From: Algoriphagus lacus
GTDB taxonomy: Bacteria; Bacteroidota; Bacteroidia; Cytophagales; Cyclobacteriaceae
Assembly (NCBI RefSeq): GCF_003583985.1
Contig: NZ_QXML01000001.1
Coordinates: 891,801-955,800, forward strand
Length of the DNA stretch: 64,000 nucleotides
Direction of reading: 5' to 3'
The translations under genes were made by a program, and so were the position numbers. A model generated the notes under the pieces. That model was given only the letters and a program-made list of their open reading frames with translations. It did not search any database and was not told the DNA's origin. Positions 57,106-64,000 of the stretch are shown here, one piece after another. Positions within the stretch are counted from its first letter, which is position 1, and the number at the start of each line of letters is the position of its first letter.

Positions 57106-58689
57106 ATGTCAGAGCTGCATAAACCCATTTATACTTTGCCCGGCAACGCCGAAAAACTGGAGATTTTAAAAAAGAAAAATGAAGAGGCCCTTCAAGGTGG
57201 AGGTAAATCCCGTATCGACGCGCAGCACAAAAAAGGCAAGCTGTCAGCCAGAGAGCGGATCGACTTACTAATGGATGAAGGGACCTTTGAGGAGATTGAC
57301 AAGTTTGTCATGCACCGATCCAAGGATTTTGGATTGGATAAGGAGCATTACCTAGGAGATGGAGTGGTGACTGGATATGGGGAGATTAACGGCCGCCTCG
57401 TCTATGTATTCTCTCAGGATTTTACGGTTTTCGGCGGTTCACTTTCTGAAACTCACGCGGAGAAAATCTGCAAAATCATGGATATGGCTATGAAAAACGG
57501 CGCCCCGGTAATCGGACTGAATGACTCCGGTGGAGCCAGAATCCAGGAAGGGGTCAACTCGCTGGGTGGCTATGCTGATATTTTTTACCGAAACACACTG
57601 GCTTCCGGTGTAATTCCCCAGATCTCTGCGATCATGGGGCCCTGCGCAGGAGGTGCGGTTTATTCTCCGGCGATTACAGATTTTATCCTGATGGTAGAGA
57701 ATACCTCTTACATGTTTGTCACCGGGCCAAATGTGGTAAAGACCGTGACTCAGGAAACAGTGACTGCGGAAGAATTGGGCGGTGCATCTACCCATAGCAC
57801 CAAGTCAGGAGTGACGCACTTTGCCTGTGCAAATGAACTCGAGGCGATCCGCCACATCAAGAGACTGCTGAGCTACATTCCGCAGAATTGTGAAGATGCC
57901 GCCCCGGTTTATCCCTATGAATTGAAAAAGGACGAAAGCCGAAAAGTGCTGGATACTTTAATTCCTGAAAATCCCAATCAGCCCTACGACATGCGCGACG
58001 TGATCCGAGGGATTGTGGATGAGGAATCCTTTCTGGAAGTCCATGAAAACTATGCCGATAATATCGTGGTTGGATTTGCCCGAATTGCGGGAAGAAGCAT
58101 CGGGATCGTCGGAAATCAGCCTCAATCCATGGCGGGGGTCTTGGATATTCATGCCTCAGTCAAAGCAGCAAGATTTGTGCGTTTCTGTGACAGTTTCAAT
58201 GTTCCCTTGTTGGTTTTAGTGGACGTACCGGGATTCTTGCCTGGTACTGACCAAGAATGGAATGGGATCATCACCAATGGAGCTAAGTTGCTCTATGCAT
58301 TTTCAGAGGCTACGGTTCCACGGATCACCGTGATTACCCGAAAGGCCTACGGTGGTGCCTATGACGTAATGAACTCCAAGCACATCGGAGCTGATATGAA
58401 TTATGCTTGGCCAACTGCGGAGATTGCGGTAATGGGTGCAAAAGGGGCGGCAGAGATTATTTTCAAAAAAGAAATCGCCGAAGCTGAAAATCCCGAAACT
58501 AAACTTCAGGAAAAAGTGGATGAATACACCTCCAAGTTTGCCAATCCGTATCGCGCGGCCCACCGTGGCTTCATCGATGAAGTTATCCTTCCTTCAGAAA
58601 CCCGAATCAAACTCATCAAAGCCTTCAAAATGCTGGAAAACAAGGTGGATAAGTTGCCCAGAAAGAAGCATGGGAATATTCCGCTTTGA
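57106..58689 (+). CDS. Acyl-CoA carboxylase beta (carboxyltransferase) subunit
   Basis: 527 residues from ATG 57106; upstream sequence up to 57043 is open but contains the promoter. It moves carboxyl from biotin to propionyl- or another acyl-CoA. The N-terminal half has [34 protein letters not shown] and [15 protein letters not shown]; the C-terminal half has [14 protein letters not shown] and [11 protein letters not shown]. Most similar by eye to propionyl-CoA or methylmalonyl-CoA carboxyltransferases. The alpha (biotin) subunit is not in the window. Confidence 0.92.
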   Translation: MSELHKPIYTLPGNAEKLEILKKKNEEALQGGGKSRIDAQHKKGKLSARERIDLLMDEGTFEEIDKFVMHRSKDFGLDKEHYLGDGVVTGYGEINGRLVYVFSQDFTVFGGSLSETHAEKICKIMDMAMKNGAPVIGLNDSGGARIQEGVNSLGGYADIFYRNTLASGVIPQISAIMGPCAGGAVYSPAITDFILMVENTSYMFVTGPNVVKTVTQETVTAEELGGASTHSTKSGVTHFACANELEAIRHIKRLLSYIPQNCEDAAPVYPYELKKDESRKVLDTLIPENPNQPYDMRDVIRGIVDEESFLEVHENYADNIVVGFARIAGRSIGIVGNQPQSMAGVLDIHASVKAARFVRFCDSFNVPLLVLVDVPGFLPGTDQEWNGIITNGAKLLYAFSEATVPRITVITRKAYGGAYDVMNSKHIGADMNYAWPTAEIAVMGAKGAAEIIFKKEIAEAENPETKLQEKVDEYTSKFANPYRAAHRGFIDEVILPSETRIKLIKAFKMLENKVDKLPRKKHGNIPL

Positions 58690-58726
58690 TTAATCTCAAG
58701 TCTTAAATCTCAAATAACTAATTTGA

Positions 58727-59791
58727 ATGGAATCGAATACCTTTTTGCACAAGTACCTAAACAACGCCTCACCAACGGGCTTCGAGGCTTCAGGCCAGCA
58801 GATCTGGCTGGATTACATCAAGCCTTTTGTTGATACCTATTTCACGGATAATTACGGGACAGCTGTCGGAGTTATCAACCCCGAAGCACCCTATAAAGTC
58901 GTCATAGAGGCCCACGCCGATGAGATCAGCTGGTTTGTCAATTACATCAAGGACGATGGGTACATCTATGTGCGCCGCAATGGCGGATCTGACCATATGA
59001 TTGCCCCATCCATGAGGGTGAATATCCACACCGATAAAGGAGTCATCCCGGGAGTTTTCGGATGGCCGGCTATACACGTACGAAAAGAAGGAAAAGAAGA
59101 CGCTCCAACTTTGGACAATATCTTTATCGATGTGGGAGCCAGATCCAAAGCTGAAGTGGAGGAAATGGGGATTCACGTGGGATGCGTGATTACTTTTAAA
59201 GATGAATTGATCGAGTTGAATGGGAAATTCTGGTCCGGACGTGCTTTGGACAATCGTATCGGAGGCTATATGATTGCGCAGGTGGCAAGAAAAATCAAAG
59301 AATCTGGGAAAAAACTTCCATTTGGATTATACGTGGTCAATGCGGTCCAGGAAGAAATCGGACTGCGTGGAGCCGAAATGATTGCCAATAACATCAAACC
59401 AAACATGGCCATCATCACTGATGTCTGCCACGATACCACTGCTCCTCTATATAGTAAGATTAGCAGCGGAGATCAGACAGCCGGAAAAGGGCCGGTTTTG
59501 ACATACGGTGCTTCGGTTCACAAAAAACTGTTGGACTTGATCATCGATACAGCCAGAAAAAGAGAGATTCCCTTTCAGCGGGCAGCTGCCTCGAGAAGTA
59601 CCGGGACAGACACTGACGCATTTGCTTATTCCAATGATGGAGTGCCTTCTGCTTTGATTTCACTTCCTCTGAAATACATGCACACTACGGTAGAGACCGC
59701 AAGCAAAGATGACATTGAGCAAGTGATCAATCTGATGTATGAATTTTTGACGGATTTTGATCCAAGCTTTGATTTTAGGTATATAAAATAA
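58727..59791 (+). CDS. M42 family metallopeptidase
   Basis: 354 residues. Cytoplasmic aminopeptidase or deblocking enzyme of the TET type. Metal-binding and catalytic motifs: EAHADEISWF, SGRALDNRIGGY, VQEEIGLRGAEM (catalytic and metal-binding Glu), ITDVCHDT and, near the end, KYMHTTVE. It follows the carboxylase gene after 37 bases and may be co-transcribed, without an obvious functional link. Confidence 0.92.
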   Translation: MESNTFLHKYLNNASPTGFEASGQQIWLDYIKPFVDTYFTDNYGTAVGVINPEAPYKVVIEAHADEISWFVNYIKDDGYIYVRRNGGSDHMIAPSMRVNIHTDKGVIPGVFGWPAIHVRKEGKEDAPTLDNIFIDVGARSKAEVEEMGIHVGCVITFKDELIELNGKFWSGRALDNRIGGYMIAQVARKIKESGKKLPFGLYVVNAVQEEIGLRGAEMIANNIKPNMAIITDVCHDTTAPLYSKISSGDQTAGKGPVLTYGASVHKKLLDLIIDTARKREIPFQRAAASRSTGTDTDAFAYSNDGVPSALISLPLKYMHTTVETASKDDIEQVINLMYEFLTDFDPSFDFRYIK

Positions 59792-59845
59792 GTCAACTGT
59801 CCACAGTCCACGGTCGATAGCTGTGGACAGTAGACTGTGGACCGT
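59792..59845. repeat. Member of the GTCCAC intergenic repeat family with inverted arms
   Basis: GTCCACAGTC (59799-59808) pairs with GACTGTGGAC (59833-59842), and CTGTCCACAG (59797-59806) pairs with CTGTGGACAG (59821-59830), so it can fold in two registers. It also holds AGTCCACGGTC, shared with the palindrome at 13529. It lies right behind the M42 stop and 9 bases before the next ATG. Confidence 0.75.
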
Positions 59846-59853
59846 TTTCCAGA

Positions 59854-60612
59854 ATGGAATTCACAGATCATCTAAACCGTACCATTTTTCTTCCCAAACC
59901 TCCCGAGCGGATCATTTCTCTGGTTCCCTCTCAAACGGAGTTGTTGGTGGATTTGGGGTTGGAAGAGAAAATCGTCGGAATCACCAAGTTTTGCGTACAT
60001 CCCCATGATTTGAAAAAAAGAAAAACCATTGTTGGAGGTACCAAAAATTACCGTTTTGAAGTGATCGAAGCTCTCAAGCCAGATCTGATTATAGGGAATA
60101 AGGAGGAAAATGATCGAGAGGGAATCGAAAGGCTTGCTTCGATCTATCCCGTTTGGATGAGTGATATCTACAAGCTGGATGATTCATTGAGGATGATTTC
60201 GGATGTGGGGATTTTGACCGGAACTTCCTCCAAGGCGGAGCAACTCGTCCGGGAAATTCAGAATTCCTTTTCCGAGAAAATTTCCTTTAAAGGGAATTGT
60301 GTCTATTTGATTTGGGAAAATCCTCTTTTGGCAGCAGGCAAAAACACCTTTATTGACTCCATGCTGCGTAAGGCAGGATTTGAAAACCTGATTCAATCGG
60401 CCCGGTATCCTGCACTTTCCGAGGACCAATTGATCAGTCTTTCACCGGATTTTTTACTTCTGAGTTCAGAACCTTTTCCTTTCAAGGAAAAACACATCGC
60501 TTTCTTCCAAAACCTTTTGCCTAAGACCAAACTGATTCTGGCTGATGGAGAGCTATTTTCTTGGTATGGGAGCCGGTTGCTTCAATCTTCCCGCTATTTC
60601 AAAAGATTATAA
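59854..60612 (+). CDS. Helical-backbone metal-receptor (BtuF-like) protein without signal peptide
   Basis: 252 residues. Similar to periplasmic substrate-binding proteins for vitamin B12 or iron chelates: PPERIISLVPSQTELLVDLG, VGITKFCVHP, EALKPDLIIGNKEEN and LLAAGKNTFIDSMLRKAG. The N-terminus MEFTDHLNRTIFL has no signal peptide or lipobox, so it seems cytoplasmic; no permease or ATPase gene is near. It begins 9 bases after the palindromic repeat. Confidence 0.85.
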   Translation: MEFTDHLNRTIFLPKPPERIISLVPSQTELLVDLGLEEKIVGITKFCVHPHDLKKRKTIVGGTKNYRFEVIEALKPDLIIGNKEENDREGIERLASIYPVWMSDIYKLDDSLRMISDVGILTGTSSKAEQLVREIQNSFSEKISFKGNCVYLIWENPLLAAGKNTFIDSMLRKAGFENLIQSARYPALSEDQLISLSPDFLLLSSEPFPFKEKHIAFFQNLLPKTKLILADGELFSWYGSRLLQSSRYFKRL

Positions 60613-60728
60613 GCAAAGCTAAATCCGGAATTCGATTTCCGTTTGTAAAAATTAAACTTTCTCCAGGGGACTTTTTTAAAAAATTCAATTAACTTTTGAG
60701 CCCTAACATTAAACCTAATTTCCAAACG

Positions 60729-62081
60729 ATGAAAGATAACCGAAGGAGTTTTCTAAAAAAGCTCGGGCTTTCTACGGGTGTGGCAGCGCTGGCTCCATCC
60801 ATTATGGCGGAAGCCAACTCAATTCATAAGGAATACATCAGCAGAGAAGATTCTTTTGTGGCGGACCAGCCCATTAGACTAGCCCTGATCGGAGCAGGTA
60901 TTATGGGTACTGAGGATACAAACACAGCTTTGCGCCATGCGAATGTTTCCCTAGTCGCAGTTTGTGACTTGTATGATGGTCGATTGCAGTCCGCAAAGCA
61001 AAAGTGGGGGGATCATCTTTTTCTCACCAAAGACCATAAGGAAATCCTGAAACGATCTGATGTGGATGCGGTGATCATCGGGACGCCAGACTCCTGGCAC
61101 AAGCAGATTTCAATTGACGCCTTGAATGCCGGGAAGCACGTGTATTGCGAAAAGCCGATGGTTCATTCTGTGAAAGAAGGCCAAGAGGTCATCGATGCTT
61201 GGAGAAAATCCGGTAAGGTAATGGTCGTCGGTTCTCAGGGAATTTCTTCTTTGGGAAATGAGAAAGCCAAAGAATTGTTGGCAGCCGGCGTAATCGGTGA
61301 TATTGTCTATGCTGAGGGTTTTTGGGCAAGAATGTCCCCCGAAGGGGCTTGGCAATACAATGTGCCTGCAGATGGAAATGAAAAGACAGTAGATTGGAAG
61401 CGGTATATTTCCAATACTACCCAGCGGGATTGGGATCCCTTGCGGTTTTTCCGCTGGAGAAATTACTTGGACTATGGTACTGGAATGTCGGGAGATTTGT
61501 TCGTTCACCTCTTTACCAGCTTACACTTTATCACCAATTCAAAAGGACCAAGTAAAATTGCTTCTTTGGGAGGATTGAGATATTGGAAAGACGGTCGGGA
61601 AGTTCCTGACGTGCTTTTGGGTAGTTTTGATTATCCTGAGACTCCCGAGCACCGGGGCTTCAACCTATCTTTAAGATGTAACTTCGTGGATGGAACAAGC
61701 GGAACCACCTACCTGAGAATCGTAGGAACCAAGGGTTCAATGGATGTGAAGTGGGAGGAAGTCGTGGTGAAGTTGAATAGCAATGCAGAAAGCGATGATC
61801 CGTTTATGAAAGAGCAGGCGAAGTTGAGGGCAGCCTCAGGCGAAGAAGAAAGAGCAAAGATTCTTCCTCCTCGAGAAACCTCTTATACTGCAGAAAGATC
61901 TTGGAAAGGTGCTCATTATGATCACTTTGGCAAATGGTTCAAGGCAATCAGAACAGGGGGATCAGTCGAAGAGGATCCGATTTTTGGATTTAGAGCTGCA
62001 GCACCGGCATTACTCTGTAATGACAGCTACTTCCAGGATAAGTTTATCAAATGGGATCCGGTAAACATGAAATTGATATAA
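60729..62081 (+). CDS. Tat-exported Gfo/Idh/MocA family oxidoreductase
   Basis: 450 residues from ATG 60729 (a TTG at 60696 is less likely). Tat signal NRRSFLKKLGLSTGVAALAP. NAD(P) fold: LALIGAGIMGTEDTNTALR, VDAVIIGTPDSWHKQISIDA, YCEKPMVHSV. It is the first gene of a probable operon with two DUF1080 genes. In gut Bacteroides such an oxidoreductase plus DUF1080 hydrolase is reported to cleave glycosides by way of 3-keto intermediates; here that is inference from family and order. Confidence 0.9.
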   Translation: MKDNRRSFLKKLGLSTGVAALAPSIMAEANSIHKEYISREDSFVADQPIRLALIGAGIMGTEDTNTALRHANVSLVAVCDLYDGRLQSAKQKWGDHLFLTKDHKEILKRSDVDAVIIGTPDSWHKQISIDALNAGKHVYCEKPMVHSVKEGQEVIDAWRKSGKVMVVGSQGISSLGNEKAKELLAAGVIGDIVYAEGFWARMSPEGAWQYNVPADGNEKTVDWKRYISNTTQRDWDPLRFFRWRNYLDYGTGMSGDLFVHLFTSLHFITNSKGPSKIASLGGLRYWKDGREVPDVLLGSFDYPETPEHRGFNLSLRCNFVDGTSGTTYLRIVGTKGSMDVKWEEVVVKLNSNAESDDPFMKEQAKLRAASGEEERAKILPPRETSYTAERSWKGAHYDHFGKWFKAIRTGGSVEEDPIFGFRAAAPALLCNDSYFQDKFIKWDPVNMKLI

Positions 62082-62117
62082 ATCCCATGTGGCCTTTAAA
62101 AATCAAATTATAATCAT

Positions 62118-62882
62118 ATGAAAAAAAGCAGAATAGCCTGGGCGGCATTGATCGCCTTAGCATGGGCCTGTGGACCAAAAGCTACAGAAGAAACAACAGA
62201 GGTGGCTGAGGCACCAGTGATTGTTCCAGACAATTCCCTCAGCGAAGAAGAAAAAGCTTCCGGCTGGATGCTCCTCTTCGACGGGACATCAATGGACGGG
62301 TGGAGAGCCTTCAACGGAGACACTTTGCCATCCAACTGGATCATTGAAGATGGTGCGATGAAAGGACTTGGTGCTACAGGTGGTGCAGATTTCGGTGGAG
62401 ACATCGTCTTTGGCCCAATGGAATTCGAAGAATTTGAAATGGAATTTACCTGGAAAATTTCTCCGGGTGGAAACAGTGGAGTTTTCTACCACGTGGTGGA
62501 AGATCCAAAATATAAGGCGCCTTATTATACTGGACCGGAATATCAGGTGATCGATCAGTTGGGATTTGCACAGCCTTTGGAAAAGTGGCAGTCACTTGCA
62601 GGGGATTATGCCATGTATGAGCCGGACTACGAAGGGGTGGTAAAGCCAGCCGGAGAATGGAATGTGTCCAAAATCATTTTCTCAGAAGCGGGAGCAAGCT
62701 ATTGGCTCAATGGTAAAAAGACGGTAGAATTTATACCCTACTCTGAGGATTGGACCGCAAGGAGAAATTCCGGCAAGTGGAATGACTTTCCGGATTACAA
62801 GATTGCACGAAAAGGTTTGATTGCATTGCAGGACCATGGGGATCCTGTTTGGTTCAAAAACATTAAAATAAGACCTCTATGA
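62118..62882 (+). CDS. DUF1080 (3-keto-disaccharide hydrolase) lipoprotein
   Basis: 254 residues. Lipoprotein-like N-terminus (AALIALAWAC, Cys near residue 18, then GPKATEE). The DUF1080 jellyroll has GWMLLFDGTSMDGWRAFNGD, EMEFTWKISPGGNSGVFYHV and PEYQVIDQ. DUF1080 members were shown to hydrolyse 3-keto-glycosides. It is 36 bases after the oxidoreductase, and the next DUF1080 gene overlaps its end by 4 bases (ATGA). Confidence 0.87.
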   Translation: MKKSRIAWAALIALAWACGPKATEETTEVAEAPVIVPDNSLSEEEKASGWMLLFDGTSMDGWRAFNGDTLPSNWIIEDGAMKGLGATGGADFGGDIVFGPMEFEEFEMEFTWKISPGGNSGVFYHVVEDPKYKAPYYTGPEYQVIDQLGFAQPLEKWQSLAGDYAMYEPDYEGVVKPAGEWNVSKIIFSEAGASYWLNGKKTVEFIPYSEDWTARRNSGKWNDFPDYKIARKGLIALQDHGDPVWFKNIKIRPL

Positions 62883-63475
62883 AAAAGATAATTATTGTTG
62901 GGTTGTTGCTTTTGGTAGCTCAGGTAACCTTTGCACAAAAGAAGAAAAAGCTATTCAACGGAAAAGACTTGACGGGTTGGGTAGTCTATGGTACCGAAAA
63001 GTGGTATGTAGAGGATGGATTATTAATTTCCGAAAGTGGTCCGGATAAAGGATATGGGTATTTAGGCACCAAAGAAAATTACGATGACTTTGAAATTGAA
63101 TTGGAGTTCAAGCAGGAAGCCAATGGTAATAGTGGCGTTTTCATCAGGTCAACTGTAGATGGCACAAAAGTCTCTGGTTGGCAGGTAGAGGTGGCACCTC
63201 CTGGAAATGATACCGGAGGAATTTATGAATCATATGGAAGAGGTTGGTTGATTAAACCTGATCCGGAAAAAGATAAAGCCTTGAAATTTGGCGAGTGGAA
63301 CAAAATGAGAATCGTTGTAAAAGGTGATAACGTCACATCTTATGTGAACGGGGTAGAGATGGTTAATTTCTCAGATGCCAAAATTGGAGAAGGAAAGGGC
63401 GGTGTTTTGCTTCAAATTCACGATGGTGGAGGGATTAAAGTTTATTGGCGAAATATTGTACTGAAGGAACTCTAA
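62879..63475 (+). CDS. DUF1080 (3-keto-disaccharide hydrolase) periplasmic paralogue
   Basis: 198 residues. A cleavable signal peptide (IIIVGLLLLVAQVTFAQ) replaces the lipobox of the upstream copy, so this one should be soluble. KKLFNGKDLTGWVVYGTEKW, EIELEFKQEANGNSGVFIRS and LLQIHDGGGIKVYWRNI match DUF1080. The two neighbours may act at different places or on different 3-keto substrates. Overlap with the upstream gene implies translational coupling. Confidence 0.87.
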   Translation: MKKIIIVGLLLLVAQVTFAQKKKKLFNGKDLTGWVVYGTEKWYVEDGLLISESGPDKGYGYLGTKENYDDFEIELEFKQEANGNSGVFIRSTVDGTKVSGWQVEVAPPGNDTGGIYESYGRGWLIKPDPEKDKALKFGEWNKMRIVVKGDNVTSYVNGVEMVNFSDAKIGEGKGGVLLQIHDGGGIKVYWRNIVLKEL

Positions 63476-63495
63476 TTTTCGGAATTTTCTAAATC

Positions 63496-63530
63496 AAAAG
63501 CCCTGGGATTTGACCTCTCAGGGCTTTTTT
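63496..63530 (+). terminator. Rho-independent terminator after the DUF1080 operon
   Basis: AAAAGCCCTG pairs with CAGGGCTTTT around a 13-base loop, followed by T. It is 21 bases past the last stop and isolates the operon from the rRNA leader. Confidence 0.88.
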
Positions 63531-63599
63531 ATGGATTAATTTTTTTTCGATCATTTTCAGTCAGTTAAGAGAAAAATGAGTTTTTTTCTTTCCGAGGTA

Positions 63600-63629
63600 T
63601 TGTTGAGGGAGAAAAAAGGGAGATATTTG
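63600..63629 (+). promoter_or_regulatory. Upstream promoter P1 of the probable rRNA operon
   Basis: TTG (63600-63602), 19 bases, then GATATTTG (63622-63629), one mismatch to TAnnTTTG, followed by CACTCC. The AT-rich stretch 63535-63585 upstream could serve as an UP element. Confidence 0.55.
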
Positions 63630-63760
63630 CACTCCCAAACGGCTCAAACGGAGCTGTGGAAGATTTGAAAGGGAAGGGGCTGGATTCTTAATGATTGGGG
63701 TTGACCCCGGTTGAATTAGTGAGGTTCTGGAGGGGTAGAAAATATTTTTTTCAGGCCTTG

Positions 63761-63790
63761 TTGAAAAGTAGAAAGTTTCGGTTACCTTTG
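63761..63790 (+). promoter_or_regulatory. Downstream promoter P2 of the probable rRNA operon
   Basis: TTG (63761-63763), exactly 19 bases, then TACCTTTG (63783-63790), a perfect match. It lies 161 bases after P1, the tandem layout usual for rRNA operons. Confidence 0.75.
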
Positions 63791-63892
63791 CAACCCTGTT
63801 CGGAAGGAACGGGAAAGGAGTAAGAGTAAAACGAGAGGGAAACAGGGGGTTGAAAACCGGTTTCTGACGATTCTGCCGAATGAGGCGGAGTA

Positions 63893-63904
63893 AGTTCTTT
63901 GAAG
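63893..63904 (+). promoter_or_regulatory. boxA-like antitermination site
   Basis: AGTTCTTTGAAG resembles the rRNA boxA consensus TGCTCTTTAACA. It lies about 100 bases after P2 and about 100 bases before the window end, the expected place. Confidence 0.5.
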
Positions 63905-63947
63905 TGATGTAAGAGATAGAAAAAGCCTGAGTAGAAAAGACAGGGAG

Positions 63948-63977
63948 TTATCATATTAGGCTTAGGCCGTATGGTAA
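63948..63977 (+). other. Hairpin near the end of the leader
   Basis: TTATCATAT pairs with GTATGGTAA (two G-T wobbles) and GGC pairs with GCC around TTAG, with a TA bulge. It may be a processing or folding element of the pre-16S leader. Confidence 0.45.
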
Positions 63978-64000
63978 TCGACAATAATGATAATTTACAA

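Larger units (their letters stand above)
63797..64000 (+). other. rrs leader: Leader region of a probable rRNA operon
   Basis: No plausible gene is present in the 525 bases after the DUF1080 operon. Downstream of P2 the sequence has no coding pattern, a boxA-like AGTTCTTTGAAG (63893-63904), a hairpin (63948-63977), and ends AATAATGATAATTTACAA, the kind of sequence that precedes 16S rRNA genes in Cytophagales. The 16S gene itself is not in the window, so this rests on pattern only. Confidence 0.65.

Noticed and set aside
63751..63984. Open frame of 77 codons on the minus strand near the window end
   Set aside because: It lies in the rRNA leader, opposite the P2 promoter and boxA-like site, and has no recognisable domain.

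Overview
The window looks like a chromosomal segment of a Bacteroidota bacterium, most likely order Cytophagales and close to Algoriphagus or its relatives. I infer this from several things. The ribosomal and secY gene order carries map between secY and infA. Promoter elements are of the Bacteroidota type (TTTG, about 19 bases, then TAnnTTTG), and there are almost no Shine-Dalgarno sequences. There are TonB receptor and DUF4249 genes, a type IX secretion sorting domain, and Bacteroidota-specific forms of RNA polymerase omega, BamD, OstA and coaBC. No prophage, insertion sequence, CRISPR array or tRNA gene was seen.

Layout. 1-8175: the end of the spc operon and the alpha operon (rpsN to rplQ, with secY, map and infA), closed by a terminator. 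8213-13373: carA, eno, an FtsB-like division protein, a small outer-membrane protein, and the cysteine pair cysE and cysM. 13476-13562: a terminator and a perfect 34-base palindrome. 13571-20831: a Tat-exported sugar isomerase-like protein divergent from a four-gene cell-surface operon (unknown exported protein, TonB receptor, DUF4249 lipoprotein, MG2-like protein). 20828-28290: a minus-strand block with an MscS channel, a large membrane-anchored protein, mdh, a cyclic-nucleotide-binding protein and tilS. 28370-38692: envelope and housekeeping genes (OstA-like, T9SS substrate, bamD, rpoZ-like, coaBC, DUF4835, recN, fabI) and a secreted amidohydrolase.

38800-47858 is the most accessory-like part. 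It holds an alpha/beta hydrolase, then a small beta-glucan locus: a GH16 lipoprotein, a surface lipoprotein with a duplicated glycan-binding-like module, and a divergent membrane-spanning SusR-like regulator. A MarR, YceI, ring-cleaving dioxygenase and carboxylesterase cassette follows. It resembles the Bacillus MhqR quinone-stress regulon and has two matching palindromic operator candidates. 48095-63475: sbcCD, RlpA, two Tat-exported Gfo/Idh/MocA oxidoreductases, an Ldh-family dehydrogenase, Ppx/GppA, an acyl-CoA carboxylase beta subunit, an M42 peptidase, a metal-receptor-like protein, and a tandem DUF1080 pair that may belong to a 3-keto-glycoside pathway. 63496-64000: a terminator and then what I read as the leader of an rRNA operon, with two tandem promoters, a boxA-like site and a hairpin; the 16S gene should begin just past the window.

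Most genes are ordinary core genes. The items most worth a second look are the MarR/YceI cassette and its operators, the GH16/SusR-like locus, the DUF1080 cluster, a dispersed GTCCAC repeat family at three intergenic places, and the rRNA leader.
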